A DNA stretch of 32,102 nucleotides from a virus, in IMG/VR virus record IMGVR_UViG_3300027736_000149, positions 1-32,102 of that record, one strand, 5' to 3'. This document shows, one piece after another, positions 1-7,859 of the stretch (positions are counted from its first letter, which is position 1; each line of letters begins with the position of its first letter). The translations under genes were made by a program, and so were the position numbers. The notes beneath the pieces are model-generated. The model saw nothing but the letters and a program-made list of their open reading frames with translations, was not told the DNA's origin and did not search any database.

Positions 1-32
1 TCGATCCGCAATGAAGTCCAAGTTTTGAAAAC

Positions 33-47
33 AGGTAATTGTTACCT
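33..47. promoter_or_regulatory. 15-bp dyad just upstream of terS
   Basis: Two perfect 6-bp arms, AGGTAA and TTACCT, flank a TTG spacer and end three bases before the terS ATG at 51. It could be an operator, an RNA hairpin covering the translation start, or part of a packaging recognition site, since such sites often lie near terS. The sequence alone does not decide between these. Confidence 0.4.
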
Positions 48-50
48 ACT

Positions 51-458
51 ATGAACTCCAGAGGCCCACTCCCGAAGCCAGATTCCCGGCGCGGGCTCAA
101 TGGCACCAACAACGCGGCGACCGACTTCATTCAGGAGGTCGTCACCCCTCCGTCCTGGCTTACGAAAAAGCACCACGCGGAATTCCAGCGGCTCATTGAC
201 ATGCAGCACGGGGCCGGCGTAGGCACCCGCCAAGCGGACTCTGACTTGTACGCGCAGTACGTGATCCTCTTAGACGATTTCCGCCGCGCCAAAAGCGCCG
301 ATGAACGCCAGAAAGCACGCCGCGTAATGGCCGGGCTGGAAGATGCCCTAGTGATTGGCGAGAAATCCCGCCAGCGCGTCGGAATCCGTGGGAAGAAAGC
401 GGCGCCGAAGGGCAAATTGGCGCTGATGATCGCCGAGAAGAATGGCACAGACGGATAA
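51..458 (+). CDS. terS: Terminase small subunit, P27-like
   Basis: Small terminase subunit of 135 residues, expected to recognise phage DNA and hand it to the large subunit for packaging. The opening GPLPKPDSRRGLNG is the kind of N-terminus seen in P27-family small terminases. The rest is mostly helical and charged and ends in a Lys-rich stretch. I chose ATG 51 rather than the TTG at 39 because the family-like GPLPKP segment follows ATG 51 directly and the TTG would add only four residues inside the upstream dyad. The gene overlaps terL by 17 bases, which suggests translational coupling. The call rests on the N-terminal motif, size and position immediately before an unmistakable large terminase. 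Confidence 0.75.
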   Translation: MNSRGPLPKPDSRRGLNGTNNAATDFIQEVVTPPSWLTKKHHAEFQRLIDMQHGAGVGTRQADSDLYAQYVILLDDFRRAKSADERQKARRVMAGLEDALVIGEKSRQRVGIRGKKAAPKGKLALMIAEKNGTDG

Positions 459-2019
459 CTATTTCGATCAGGCCAAAGTCGATCACGTCATCCGTTTTAT
501 CGAATCGCTCACGCTCACCAAGGCGACCAAATCAGACGAGCCTGAGCCGTTCATCCTCCTGCCGCACTGGCGCGAAGCCATCACCCAGCTATACGGCTGG
601 CGCAGACCGGACGGCCGCCGGCAGTACCGCAAAGCCTTTTTGACATGTGGCCGCAAGCAGGCTAAAACGCAATTCGCCGCGGGCGTCTGCACCTACGAGT
701 TTTTTATGGGCGATACCGCCCGGCACGAGATTTACTTTGCCGCCACCGACGTATCGCAAGCTGGAATCTGTTTCGACGCGGTACACGACATGATCAAAGC
801 CGAGCCGGATCTGTCCGACCTCTGCCGCATCACTCCATCTCTAAAGCGCATCGAGAACCGGCAAAACGGAAACATCATGCGCGTCCTCTCCGCCGAGGGC
901 GCGGGCAAGCACGGATACAACCCCTCGCTGGTCGTTTGCGACGAACTGCACGCCTGGGGGCCGGCGCACATGGAGCTTTACCGAGCACTGACGACCGGTG
1001 GCAAATCCCGCCGTGACCCGCTTCGCATCATGCCGACAACCGCCGGGCATGACATGGAAAGCCTGTGGGGGCAGGAGTACCAATACGCCAAGGAAGTGCT
1101 CTCCGGCAAGATCAAAGACCCGTCGTACCTCGCCATGATTCATGAGGTGCCGATGGACGCAGACTGGCGTGACCGCTCACTGTGGCCGCTGGCTTTGCCG
1201 CTCCTCAAGACCGGGCATCACCAAATCGAGGACTACGAAGAGGACTACCTCAAAGCCGAGCATTCCAAGGCCGAAGAGTCCACCTTTCGACGACTGTACC
1301 TCAATCAGCCGATGGGCTCGGAAACGGCATGGCTGGACATCCAACTATGGGACGAGCGTACCGGTTCCGTCACCGAAGAATTACTCCGCCGCTGTCCGTG
1401 TTTTGGCGGGCTCGACCTTGGCGCCACCCGTGACCTAACGGCCTTCACCTTGGCATGGAAGCTACCCGACGGCAGCGTGTTTATCCGCTCCTGGGGCTAT
1501 CTACCAGAAGACGATGTACGCGGCCGCGAGAAGCGCGACGCTGTTCCATACGGGCAATGGGCGCTGGATGGGCACATTGTGCTCACGCCGGGCAACGTCA
1601 CCGACTGGCGATTTGTAGCCGATCACATTAAAACGCTCAACGAACAGTACCAGATCCAAAGCGTTTGCTATGACGCATGGGGCGCCCGTGACACCGCAGT
1701 GGCCTTGGCTGAAGGCGGCATGGAGGTGATCAAATTCGGGCAGGATTATCGGGACCAATCGCCAGCCGTGAAGCGGGTAGAAGACCTACTGCACATGGGC
1801 CGGCTGATCCATGAAAACGATCCGTCGTTGCGCTGGTGTATCGACAACACGATGGTCAAAAGCGACGACAACGGGCACCGCAAGATTGCCAAAGTGCAGC
1901 GGCTCACCAACCGGAAACGAATCGACAAGGCGGCATCTATGGTAATGGCAATCGGCGGACTGATTCAGGCGGAAGAATACAGCGATCCGTACTCTGACGG
2001 GCGAGCGAATCTCAATTGA
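442..2019 (+). CDS. terL: Terminase large subunit
   Basis: ATP-driven packaging motor and headful or cos nuclease, 525 residues, HK97-like (Terminase_1 family). A deviant Walker A motif, CGRKQAKT, lies at residues 69-76, and a Walker B segment LVVCDE ends in D167-E168. The C-terminal RNase H-like nuclease starts at GGLDLGATRD, with D325 as the likely first metal ligand. Further candidate acidic residues are D411 in YDAWGA and D495 in RIDKAASM. All blocks are in the expected order and the length is normal, so it looks intact. It overlaps terS upstream, and its TGA lies inside the TTGA that starts the portal gene, so the packaging genes form one coupled unit. Confidence 0.95.
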   Translation: MAQTDNYFDQAKVDHVIRFIESLTLTKATKSDEPEPFILLPHWREAITQLYGWRRPDGRRQYRKAFLTCGRKQAKTQFAAGVCTYEFFMGDTARHEIYFAATDVSQAGICFDAVHDMIKAEPDLSDLCRITPSLKRIENRQNGNIMRVLSAEGAGKHGYNPSLVVCDELHAWGPAHMELYRALTTGGKSRRDPLRIMPTTAGHDMESLWGQEYQYAKEVLSGKIKDPSYLAMIHEVPMDADWRDRSLWPLALPLLKTGHHQIEDYEEDYLKAEHSKAEESTFRRLYLNQPMGSETAWLDIQLWDERTGSVTEELLRRCPCFGGLDLGATRDLTAFTLAWKLPDGSVFIRSWGYLPEDDVRGREKRDAVPYGQWALDGHIVLTPGNVTDWRFVADHIKTLNEQYQIQSVCYDAWGARDTAVALAEGGMEVIKFGQDYRDQSPAVKRVEDLLHMGRLIHENDPSLRWCIDNTMVKSDDNGHRKIAKVQRLTNRKRIDKAASMVMAIGGLIQAEEYSDPYSDGRANLN

Positions 2020-3311
2020 ACATCATCCGAAAAGCATACGAGGCCGTGGCAGCCGCGTGGTACCAGCGTAACGGCTACTATCGCCTAGCCGGGCTGTACG
2101 GCGCCGGGCAGCAGACCGACGCGGGAGTGTCGGTCACCGTCGAAAGCGCCATGCGCTGCGGGCCGGTGGCCGCCTGCACCCGCGCTATCTGTTCGCCTAT
2201 CGCGTCGATGCCGCTTCCGGCCATGCGGAAGGACGGAGTGCGGACCATATTGGAGCCTAACTCCCGCCTCCATCGCATCCTCAACCTGGAGCCTAACAGC
2301 TTCCAAACGCCTCAAAAGTGGCGCGAAACGACGTTACACCACGCGCTGAACTACGGCAACGGCTACGCAAGGATCATGCGGGCCGCCAATATGGGCGAAC
2401 CGGTGGCACTGATCCCTATTCACCCGTCGGCGCTGGTAAAAAAGGACATTGTGCGCGGTGAGCCGGAATACTTGTTTCGCATCGCCAACAAAGAGGAGCG
2501 GCTGAAAAACCGCGAGGTCTTCCACCTGCAAGGGCACTCCGAGGACGGCGTAATTGGCATCGGAGTAGTCGATCTCGGCAAAGAATCTATCGGTCGAGCA
2601 ATGGCAATGGAAGCCTACGGCGGGACGTTTTTCGGCCGTGGCGGCGTTCGCGCCGGACTACTCAAGCGGACGATGCCATTCGCCGACGCCACTGCTCAAG
2701 AGCGTTTTGAGGACGAGTGGCAGAAGAAGTACCGCAACGGGAAAGATTCTTTCCACCGCAATATCCTTCTCGTTGCCAACTCCAAGGGCTCCGACGGCTG
2801 GGAGTGGGAGGGAATCGGATCGCAACCGTCCGAGGCGCAACTAGTCGAGCAATCCCGCGCTGTCGTCTCTGATATCTGCCGTTTCTATGGCGTCTCGCCT
2901 ACCCTCGCGCAAGACCTTACCGACGCGCACTACAACAACATTGAGCACCTCTGGCGCGCGCACCTCAATACGGCGCTCACCCGGTGGATGACGGCGTTTG
3001 AGCAGGAGTGCTATCGCGTCCTCCTCACTGACGCGCAAAAGCAGGCCGGCTGGGCTGTCAAGCATGACGCCAGCGGGTTCCTCCGTGGCGACTTCAAGTC
3101 GATGCTCGAAGCCATCGCCGCGGCACTGGAAAAAGGCCTCATCACCATCAACGAAGGCCGCGAAATGATCGACTTCGACCCGATGGACGGCGCCGACGCG
3201 CTGTACATCCAACTCAACCGGCAGACCGTACCAGGCACCGGCGAGCCAACCGCGGCCGAAGCCGCACAAATCGCAAAAATGAACGCAGGAGCACCCGCCA
3301 ATGGACAATAA
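2016..3311 (+). CDS. Portal protein, HK97 family
   Basis: Portal (head-tail vertex) protein of 431 residues; twelve copies would form the channel for DNA entry and the base for packaging and tail attachment. The family pattern is clear: an N-terminal segment with VESAMRCGPVAACTRAI, a central part with HHALNYGNGYARI and a PIHPS strand, and the C-terminal FYGVSPTLAQDL segment followed by an NNIEHLW helix, typical of HK97-like portals. Translation most likely starts at TTG 2016, which overlaps the terL stop; there is no strong Shine-Dalgarno sequence, so re-initiation is likely. The 3' end overlaps the protease gene by 11 bases. Length is usual for the family. Confidence 0.92.
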   Translation: MNIIRKAYEAVAAAWYQRNGYYRLAGLYGAGQQTDAGVSVTVESAMRCGPVAACTRAICSPIASMPLPAMRKDGVRTILEPNSRLHRILNLEPNSFQTPQKWRETTLHHALNYGNGYARIMRAANMGEPVALIPIHPSALVKKDIVRGEPEYLFRIANKEERLKNREVFHLQGHSEDGVIGIGVVDLGKESIGRAMAMEAYGGTFFGRGGVRAGLLKRTMPFADATAQERFEDEWQKKYRNGKDSFHRNILLVANSKGSDGWEWEGIGSQPSEAQLVEQSRAVVSDICRFYGVSPTLAQDLTDAHYNNIEHLWRAHLNTALTRWMTAFEQECYRVLLTDAQKQAGWAVKHDASGFLRGDFKSMLEAIAAALEKGLITINEGREMIDFDPMDGADALYIQLNRQTVPGTGEPTAAEAAQIAKMNAGAPANGQ

Positions 3312-3912
3312 AGGCCACATCTACACCGAAATCAAAGCCATGGGCGAGGATGGCACCTTCACCGGCATTGCTTCTATGTACGGCGTCACCGACCTTGAAG
3401 GTGATGTCATTGAAAAAGGTGCCTTCACGAAAACCATTCGTGAAAACCCCGAGGTGCCCGTGCTCTGGCAGCACGACGATGAAGAAGTTATCGGACTCGG
3501 CACTGTAAGCGAAAAGGGAAACAAGATCGAAGTCACCGGCAAGCTAGACATGGAAGACCCGGTGGCGCTGAACGCCTACCGAAAGATCAAAAACGGACTC
3601 GTAAAGGGCTTGTCCATCGGCTTCATGGCCGTCAAGAAAACATATGGCGAAGAAGACGGAAAATATGTACGCCGCCTCCAGGAAATCAAGCTCATGGAGG
3701 TGTCTATCGTCACCTTCCCCGCAATGTCGCAGGCTCAAATCACTAGCGTGAAGGCCGCCGACGAAACCACGCAGCGCATCGCCGCGCTTGAAGCAAAAAT
3801 TTCCGCACTGGAAGCCGAAAAGGCCGCACCAGCCGCACCCGCTAAACCCGAGCCGGTCCAGGACCACTCGGCGGCCATTGCACTCGCCATTGCGCGAATG
3901 TCTCTCAACTAA
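3301..3912 (+). CDS. Prohead protease, HK97 (U35/S78) family
   Basis: Capsid maturation protease of 203 residues that would cleave the capsid protein's N-terminal scaffold and itself during head assembly. The fold's hallmark segments are all present: GIASMYGVTDLEGD near residues 22-35, WQHD with H58, GLSIGF with S105, and LMEVSIVTFPA with E133, matching the His, Ser and acidic positions of the HK97 enzyme. The last 50 residues contain a short coiled coil (RIAALEAKISALEAEK) and an Ala/Pro-rich linker, which may bind the scaffold. AGGAG lies nine bases before ATG 3301, inside the portal gene. The complete catalytic set suggests an active enzyme. Confidence 0.93.
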   Translation: MDNKGHIYTEIKAMGEDGTFTGIASMYGVTDLEGDVIEKGAFTKTIRENPEVPVLWQHDDEEVIGLGTVSEKGNKIEVTGKLDMEDPVALNAYRKIKNGLVKGLSIGFMAVKKTYGEEDGKYVRRLQEIKLMEVSIVTFPAMSQAQITSVKAADETTQRIAALEAKISALEAEKAAPAAPAKPEPVQDHSAAIALAIARMSLN

Positions 3913-3914
3913 CC

Positions 3915-3926
3915 GCCGAATTCGGC
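3915..3926. promoter_or_regulatory. 12-bp perfect palindrome before the capsid gene
   Basis: GCCGAATTCGGC is perfectly self-complementary and lies between the protease stop and the AAAGG ribosome site of the capsid gene. As RNA it would form a 4-bp hairpin with an AATT loop. It may protect or punctuate the mRNA, but it is short enough to be chance. Confidence 0.25.
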
Positions 3927-3944
3927 CCAACAGAAAGGCTCCAC

Positions 3945-5126
3945 ATGGAACTCAATCAACAGATCGAAGCACTCACCAGTGCGGTGATGGCGAATCAGAC
4001 CAAGCAGGCCGAAGAGTTGAAAAACATCGGCTCCACGCTCGCGGAAACCAAGGCCGCAAATCTCCAATTGCGCAACGAATTGGACCAGTACATCGCCAAG
4101 CAGGGCGAGTACACCAGCAAGACCGAGCAGAAGGGCCTTGCCGAGCAGTTGAAGGAAAACGACGAAGTCGGCCGCATTATGAAGAGCGGCAAGGGCGCCA
4201 CGAAGTTCAAGCTGACCGGCAAGGCCGTGTCCGACATCCTGGAACATAAGAACATCGATTCCTCGACCATCGGGCTCACCACGGCGGCCGTGATGCCGTT
4301 TGAAATGGGCTCCTACGTCGTGGAGCCGCGCAAGCAACTGCGGATGCGCGACGTCATCCCAAACCGTCCGATCTCGTTGGTGCAGTACAGCTTCCCGAAG
4401 TACTCGAACACCGGTACGAAAGCCTCGCCGGTGGCCGAGCGCAGCTCGAAGCCGATCAATCAGTTTGATCCGACCATCGTGACCGAGCGCGTCAAGACCA
4501 TCGCCACCTACTTCGATTGTTCGCGGCAGGTGCTCGAAGATTACACCGAGCTTCAGGGCATTCTGACCTCGCTGGGCTCGTACAAGGTCAACGCCGAAAT
4601 CGACCGCCAGATCCTGACCGGCTCGAACACCGGCGAAGATTTGGACGGCGTGATCACGCAGGCGACGGCCTATGACACTACGTTGCTTTCTGCGGCCACC
4701 GGCTACACGCTGTTGGATCAGATCAACGCGGCAGCGCAGCAAGTGGCGGCGGCCGACGAGTTTCCGGCCAGCTTCTTCGTCGTGCATCCGACGGACTACT
4801 TCCGTATGCTGCGGCTGAAGGATAGCAACAAGATGTACCTGCTCGGTGGTCCCATGATGGGCACCGGTGCGATTGACATCTGGGGCATGACGCCGGTTCC
4901 GACCACGCAAATCACTGCGGGCACGTTCCTCGTTGGCTCCGGCTCCTCGGCCGCCATCGAGTACCGCAACCGCATGGAGCTCGAAGTCGCCATTTCGACC
5001 GAAGAAGGCAACAACTTCACGAAGAACATGGTCACGATCCGCTTTGAGGCGCGCGGCCTCCTGGCCGTCTACCGCCCCGGCAGCTTCATCACCGGTACCT
5101 TCCTCAATTCGCCGGCTCAGTCGTAG
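3945..5126 (+). CDS. Major capsid protein, HK97 fold
   Basis: Main shell protein, 393 residues. Residues 1 to about 85 are strongly helical and heptad-like (MELNQQIEALTSAVMANQ onward), like the delta scaffold domain that the prohead protease removes. The remainder resembles HK97-type capsid proteins: the ATYFDCSRQVLED helix, a GLTTAAVMPFE strand, FFVVHPTDYFRMLRLKD in the A domain, and the late PVPTTQITAGTFLVG and RFEARGLLAVYRPGSF segments. AAAGG precedes ATG 3945 at good spacing. A terminator-like hairpin follows the stop, which could let this gene be transcribed at a higher level than those beyond it. It contains a single cysteine, unlike the fibre proteins farther right. Confidence 0.95.
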   Translation: MELNQQIEALTSAVMANQTKQAEELKNIGSTLAETKAANLQLRNELDQYIAKQGEYTSKTEQKGLAEQLKENDEVGRIMKSGKGATKFKLTGKAVSDILEHKNIDSSTIGLTTAAVMPFEMGSYVVEPRKQLRMRDVIPNRPISLVQYSFPKYSNTGTKASPVAERSSKPINQFDPTIVTERVKTIATYFDCSRQVLEDYTELQGILTSLGSYKVNAEIDRQILTGSNTGEDLDGVITQATAYDTTLLSAATGYTLLDQINAAAQQVAAADEFPASFFVVHPTDYFRMLRLKDSNKMYLLGGPMMGTGAIDIWGMTPVPTTQITAGTFLVGSGSSAAIEYRNRMELEVAISTEEGNNFTKNMVTIRFEARGLLAVYRPGSFITGTFLNSPAQS

Positions 5127-5146
5127 TTCTCCTAGCCCTTCGACAT

Positions 5147-5172
5147 GGGGCGGCTCCTCCGCCCCTATTTTT
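5147..5172 (+). terminator. Terminator-like hairpin after the capsid gene
   Basis: A perfect 7-bp stem (GGGGCGG with CCGCCCC), a five-base CTCCT loop and a TATTTTT tract lie in the 49-bp gap after the capsid gene. It looks like a Rho-independent terminator. Because essential connector and tail genes lie downstream on the same strand, it is probably a partial stop or is read through. Confidence 0.75.
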
Positions 5173-5175
5173 CCC

Positions 5176-5952
5176 ATGCAACTCATCGCCAATCGACAAC
5201 TGACCGTCGGCCGCGTCGGCTACGAGGCCGGGCAGCAATTCAGCGCCGACCAGTACACTGCGAAGCAGCTATTGCGGGAAGGCAAAGCGCACGAGGCAGC
5301 AGTATTTATCCCGCAATCGAACGTCGGTCTGGTGTCCTGCATCATGCCGACAAAGGACCGCCGCAAGTGGATACCACGGGCTCTGGAGTGCTGGCAGGCG
5401 CAAACCTATCAACCTCTTCAACTCGTCGTGCTCGACAACGGCGGCGACCCGATCAAAGACCTCCTCCCCGCCGATCCGCGCATCATCTACACTCGCGCTG
5501 GCCAAGGGATGAAGCTCGGGATGCTCCGAAATCTTGCCTGTCAGCTTGCCAATGGCGAGTTTATCGCCCATTGGGATGATGATGATTGGTACTCGCCGGA
5601 TCGAATCGCCAAGCAAGTCGAGGCCATTGGCTCCGCGCCGATGTGCGTGCCTTCTGGGTGCCACTTCGCAGCTGAAAAGCAGGCCTACCGGCTGGACGCT
5701 GACCCGATGTATGGTATTGGCTCCGGTTTGCTGTATCGCCGCGACTACTGGCAGCGTTCGCGCTTCTCCGGCGTGGCCCATTGTGGCGAAGACTCAATTT
5801 TCATTCAGCAGTGCCGCGAAAAAGTCCACATCGACGGCTACGGCCTCATGGTGGCTTCTGTTCATGATGGGCACACAGCCCAGCGCGTACTGCACCGCAA
5901 ATGCTCACTGTCTGAACTTCCGAAAGGGTACCAATGGCCGTCTGGTATGTGA
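5176..5952 (+). CDS. GT2 glycosyltransferase with N-terminal extra module
   Basis: Probable GT-A glycosyltransferase of 258 residues. The GT2 core starts near residue 52 with LVSCIMPTKDRRKWIPRAL, continues through LVVLDNGGDP, and has the metal and nucleotide-sugar motif DDDDW at 134-138. Residues 1 to about 46 are not part of a normal GT2; they contain RVGYEAGQQFSADQYTA and a LLREGKAHEAA end, like short accessory ORFs often found after phage capsid genes. ATG 5176 is used because it opens this module just after the capsid terminator; the open frame farther upstream is capsid sequence read in another frame. No Shine-Dalgarno sequence is visible. The donor sugar and target are unknown; virion proteins or host surface glycans are both possible. 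Confidence 0.8.
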   Translation: MQLIANRQLTVGRVGYEAGQQFSADQYTAKQLLREGKAHEAAVFIPQSNVGLVSCIMPTKDRRKWIPRALECWQAQTYQPLQLVVLDNGGDPIKDLLPADPRIIYTRAGQGMKLGMLRNLACQLANGEFIAHWDDDDWYSPDRIAKQVEAIGSAPMCVPSGCHFAAEKQAYRLDADPMYGIGSGLLYRRDYWQRSRFSGVAHCGEDSIFIQQCREKVHIDGYGLMVASVHDGHTAQRVLHRKCSLSELPKGYQWPSGM

Positions 5953-6635
5953 TCCCGAGCGCAAAGCCCGCGCGTGATGCGCAAGACTGCATCGACGCTT
6001 GGCGGCGAATGGGCTATAAGGTGGCTGTGTGGCGCGATGCTGACGCGCAGCCGGTAGACGCAGACTTCGCCACTTACGGACCCTATCCAGGCTACGCCAA
6101 GGCGGTGAATGCGTTGACGCAAACCGTCCTTGCGATGGACCCTGATTGCCAATGGGTAGTAACTGGTGGAGACGATGTTTTCCCCGACACGTCCAAGCAC
6201 CCAGACCAGATCGCGCGCGAGTGTTCGCGCCGGTTTGGGAAGGGCGATATCCTCGACCACGGGGACGCTGAAAACCTGTTCGGTACCTACGGCGTCATGC
6301 AGCCAATCGGCGACGGCTGGGGCGGCATTGAGCGTATTTGCGGCAGCCCTTGGATGGGTCGAGAGTGGTGCGAGAAGGCCAACAAGGGCGCTGGGCCACT
6401 GCACCCGGACTACTGGCACATGCACGTAGACGAGCACCTACAAGAAGCCGCAAAGACCCAAGGGTGCCTCTGGCAGCGAAAAGACCTGAAGCACGAACAC
6501 CGCCACTGGGCGCGCGAAAAGCGGCCGATGCCGGAGTATCTCATCAAAGCCAACACCATGAAGCACTGGGAGGAGTCGAAAGCGCTGTTTAATCGCCACC
6601 GGTCTACCGGCTTCGCGGAGAGTTACCCGATTTGA
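5934..6635 (+). CDS. Putative glycosyltransferase-like protein
   Basis: A 233-residue protein that I read as a diverged GT-A enzyme. It opens with a beta-strand and helix pair (MAVWYVIPSA, then DAWRRMGYKVAVWRD), followed by a GYAKAVNAL helix and WVVTGGDDVFPD, where D80-D81 could serve as the metal-binding acidic pair. Two later regions, the PWMGREWCEKAN segment and the His-rich KHEHRHW near residue 182, may form an acceptor or metal site. AAAGGG lies before ATG 5934 and the gene overlaps the preceding GT2 by 19 bases, so the two are probably coupled. Fold assignment depends on the DD motif and context; a nucleotidyltransferase or an inactive relative remains possible. Confidence 0.55.
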   Translation: MAVWYVIPSAKPARDAQDCIDAWRRMGYKVAVWRDADAQPVDADFATYGPYPGYAKAVNALTQTVLAMDPDCQWVVTGGDDVFPDTSKHPDQIARECSRRFGKGDILDHGDAENLFGTYGVMQPIGDGWGGIERICGSPWMGREWCEKANKGAGPLHPDYWHMHVDEHLQEAAKTQGCLWQRKDLKHEHRHWAREKRPMPEYLIKANTMKHWEESKALFNRHRSTGFAESYPI

Positions 6636-7429
6636 CCAAACACCTCATCACCTTCGGCGGTGCCGCCTACGACGAGATCACAGAGCGCATGGTGCGCGAT
6701 GCTCCCGTGCTTGGCGTCGATCAAATCCACGTCTATGACGACAAATGGCTTACCGAACAGCCGTTCTTTTCGACGCCTGAGTTTCAGTGGTTGTTCACGC
6801 ACCGCGGCGTCGGAAATCCCACTGGCCGGCGCGGTTTTGGATGGTTCGCGTGGAAGCCGTACATCATCCGGCACGCGCTAGACACCTACTGTGCCGACGG
6901 TGACATCGTGCTTTTCATTGACGCCGACACCTACCCCATCGCCGACCTGTCCGTGTTATACGAAGAATGCGCACGCATCGGCGGCATCATGGCCTTCGCC
7001 GCGACCGCCGGCCCGCAGCCGTTCAAGAACCGCGAATGGAATAAGCGCGACTGCATGATCCAGATGGGTATGGACGAGGAGCGGTACTTGGAAGCTCCTA
7101 CTGCCGTCGCCCGGTTCATGCTGTTTCAAAAGGGCGCGCCGTTAGTGGATTCATTCCTGGCTGAATGGCAGTATTACTGTCTAGACCCGGTGTGCCAGAC
7201 ATTCGAGCCGTCCACGCTGGCACCCGAGCATCCAGGCTTCCGCGAACACCGCACTGAACAGGCGATCTACACAAACCTCTGCCACAAGTACGGACTGAAG
7301 CTGTACCGCGAGGCGTGCGCGTTCGGGAACGAGCACCAGCAGGACTGGGATCTGTACCCGCAGCTTTTCATCCAGAAAGACCCCGCCCGCCCGAAGTCAT
7401 TGCAAGGGAGCCGTTACCGAAATGTTTAG
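6632..7429 (+). CDS. Putative glycosyltransferase with DAD motif
   Basis: A 265-residue GT-A-like protein. The start LITFGGAAYDEITERM, the GFGWFAWKP block at residues 68-76 and VLFIDADTYP with the D97-A98-D99 triad form a pattern known from polysaccharide-related glycosyltransferases, where W-x-WKP precedes a DxD site. The C-terminal HRTEQAIYTNL segment is also typical of these proteins. The start is TTG 6632, overlapping the previous TGA; a GGAG lies somewhat far upstream. The protein may transfer a sugar onto the glycan begun by the first enzyme. Donor and acceptor cannot be read from the sequence. Confidence 0.7.
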   Translation: MTKHLITFGGAAYDEITERMVRDAPVLGVDQIHVYDDKWLTEQPFFSTPEFQWLFTHRGVGNPTGRRGFGWFAWKPYIIRHALDTYCADGDIVLFIDADTYPIADLSVLYEECARIGGIMAFAATAGPQPFKNREWNKRDCMIQMGMDEERYLEAPTAVARFMLFQKGAPLVDSFLAEWQYYCLDPVCQTFEPSTLAPEHPGFREHRTEQAIYTNLCHKYGLKLYREACAFGNEHQQDWDLYPQLFIQKDPARPKSLQGSRYRNV

Positions 7430-7859
7430 TACCACTCAATTGCTGTCTGTCTTCCCACACATTGACCCTGACAAGGTGCGGGACTGGAAACGGCGGAAGC
7501 TGTTTGACTTTGGTCCTCCATCCGGGCAGGGGGTTGAGTCTCAATACGAACTCGGGGTGGCGGTGAAAATCGCCGTCCTGTCGTTTTTATCTCAAATGAT
7601 GCCGGTATCCACCGCACTGATCCCAGCTGATCGCATCTCGATGGCGGTCCTTGCTGATCTAGAGCGGGCAGATCCAGGCCTCTCATATCGATATGTCGTC
7701 AACGCGGTCACCGGGATGTGCTATGCGGCGACTGTGGCAAGGCTGATCGAAAACGAATTCGGGAGCGAGATAGAGCCTGTATTCGTTGTGAATCCATGGG
7801 CGTTTTCCAAGAAAATAGCGAACTTCTTAAAAGGCACGGATGATGCACAGTCAGAATGA
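7422..7859 (+). CDS. Small MerR-like helix-turn-helix protein
   Basis: A 145-residue protein of uncertain role. The first 60 residues look like a MerR-type winged helix: FSTTQLLSVFPHIDPDKVRDWKR would be the two helices, followed by a turn and a Y-E-L-G-V-A-V-K-I helix. The rest has hydrophobic helices (VAVKIAVLSFLSQMM; YRYVVNAVTGMCYAATVARL) and no known effector domain. AAGGGAG precedes ATG 7422, and overlaps on both sides (8 and 20 bases) show it belongs to the sugar-modification block. A phage accessory regulator, or a structural protein reusing the fold, is possible. Annotation as MerR-like rests on pattern recognition, not on a database match. Confidence 0.5.
   Translation: MFSTTQLLSVFPHIDPDKVRDWKRRKLFDFGPPSGQGVESQYELGVAVKIAVLSFLSQMMPVSTALIPADRISMAVLADLERADPGLSYRYVVNAVTGMCYAATVARLIENEFGSEIEPVFVVNPWAFSKKIANFLKGTDDAQSE

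Noticed and set aside
2-28. End of an upstream gene (nine codons including TGA 26-28)
   Set aside because: Too short to support; the frame may belong to a gene outside the window but cannot be tested.
3909-5192. Long minus-strand open frame of 427 codons opposite the capsid gene
   Set aside because: It is antisense to a certain capsid gene with strong codon bias, has no ribosome site and shows no recognisable domain; GC-rich genes often give such shadows.
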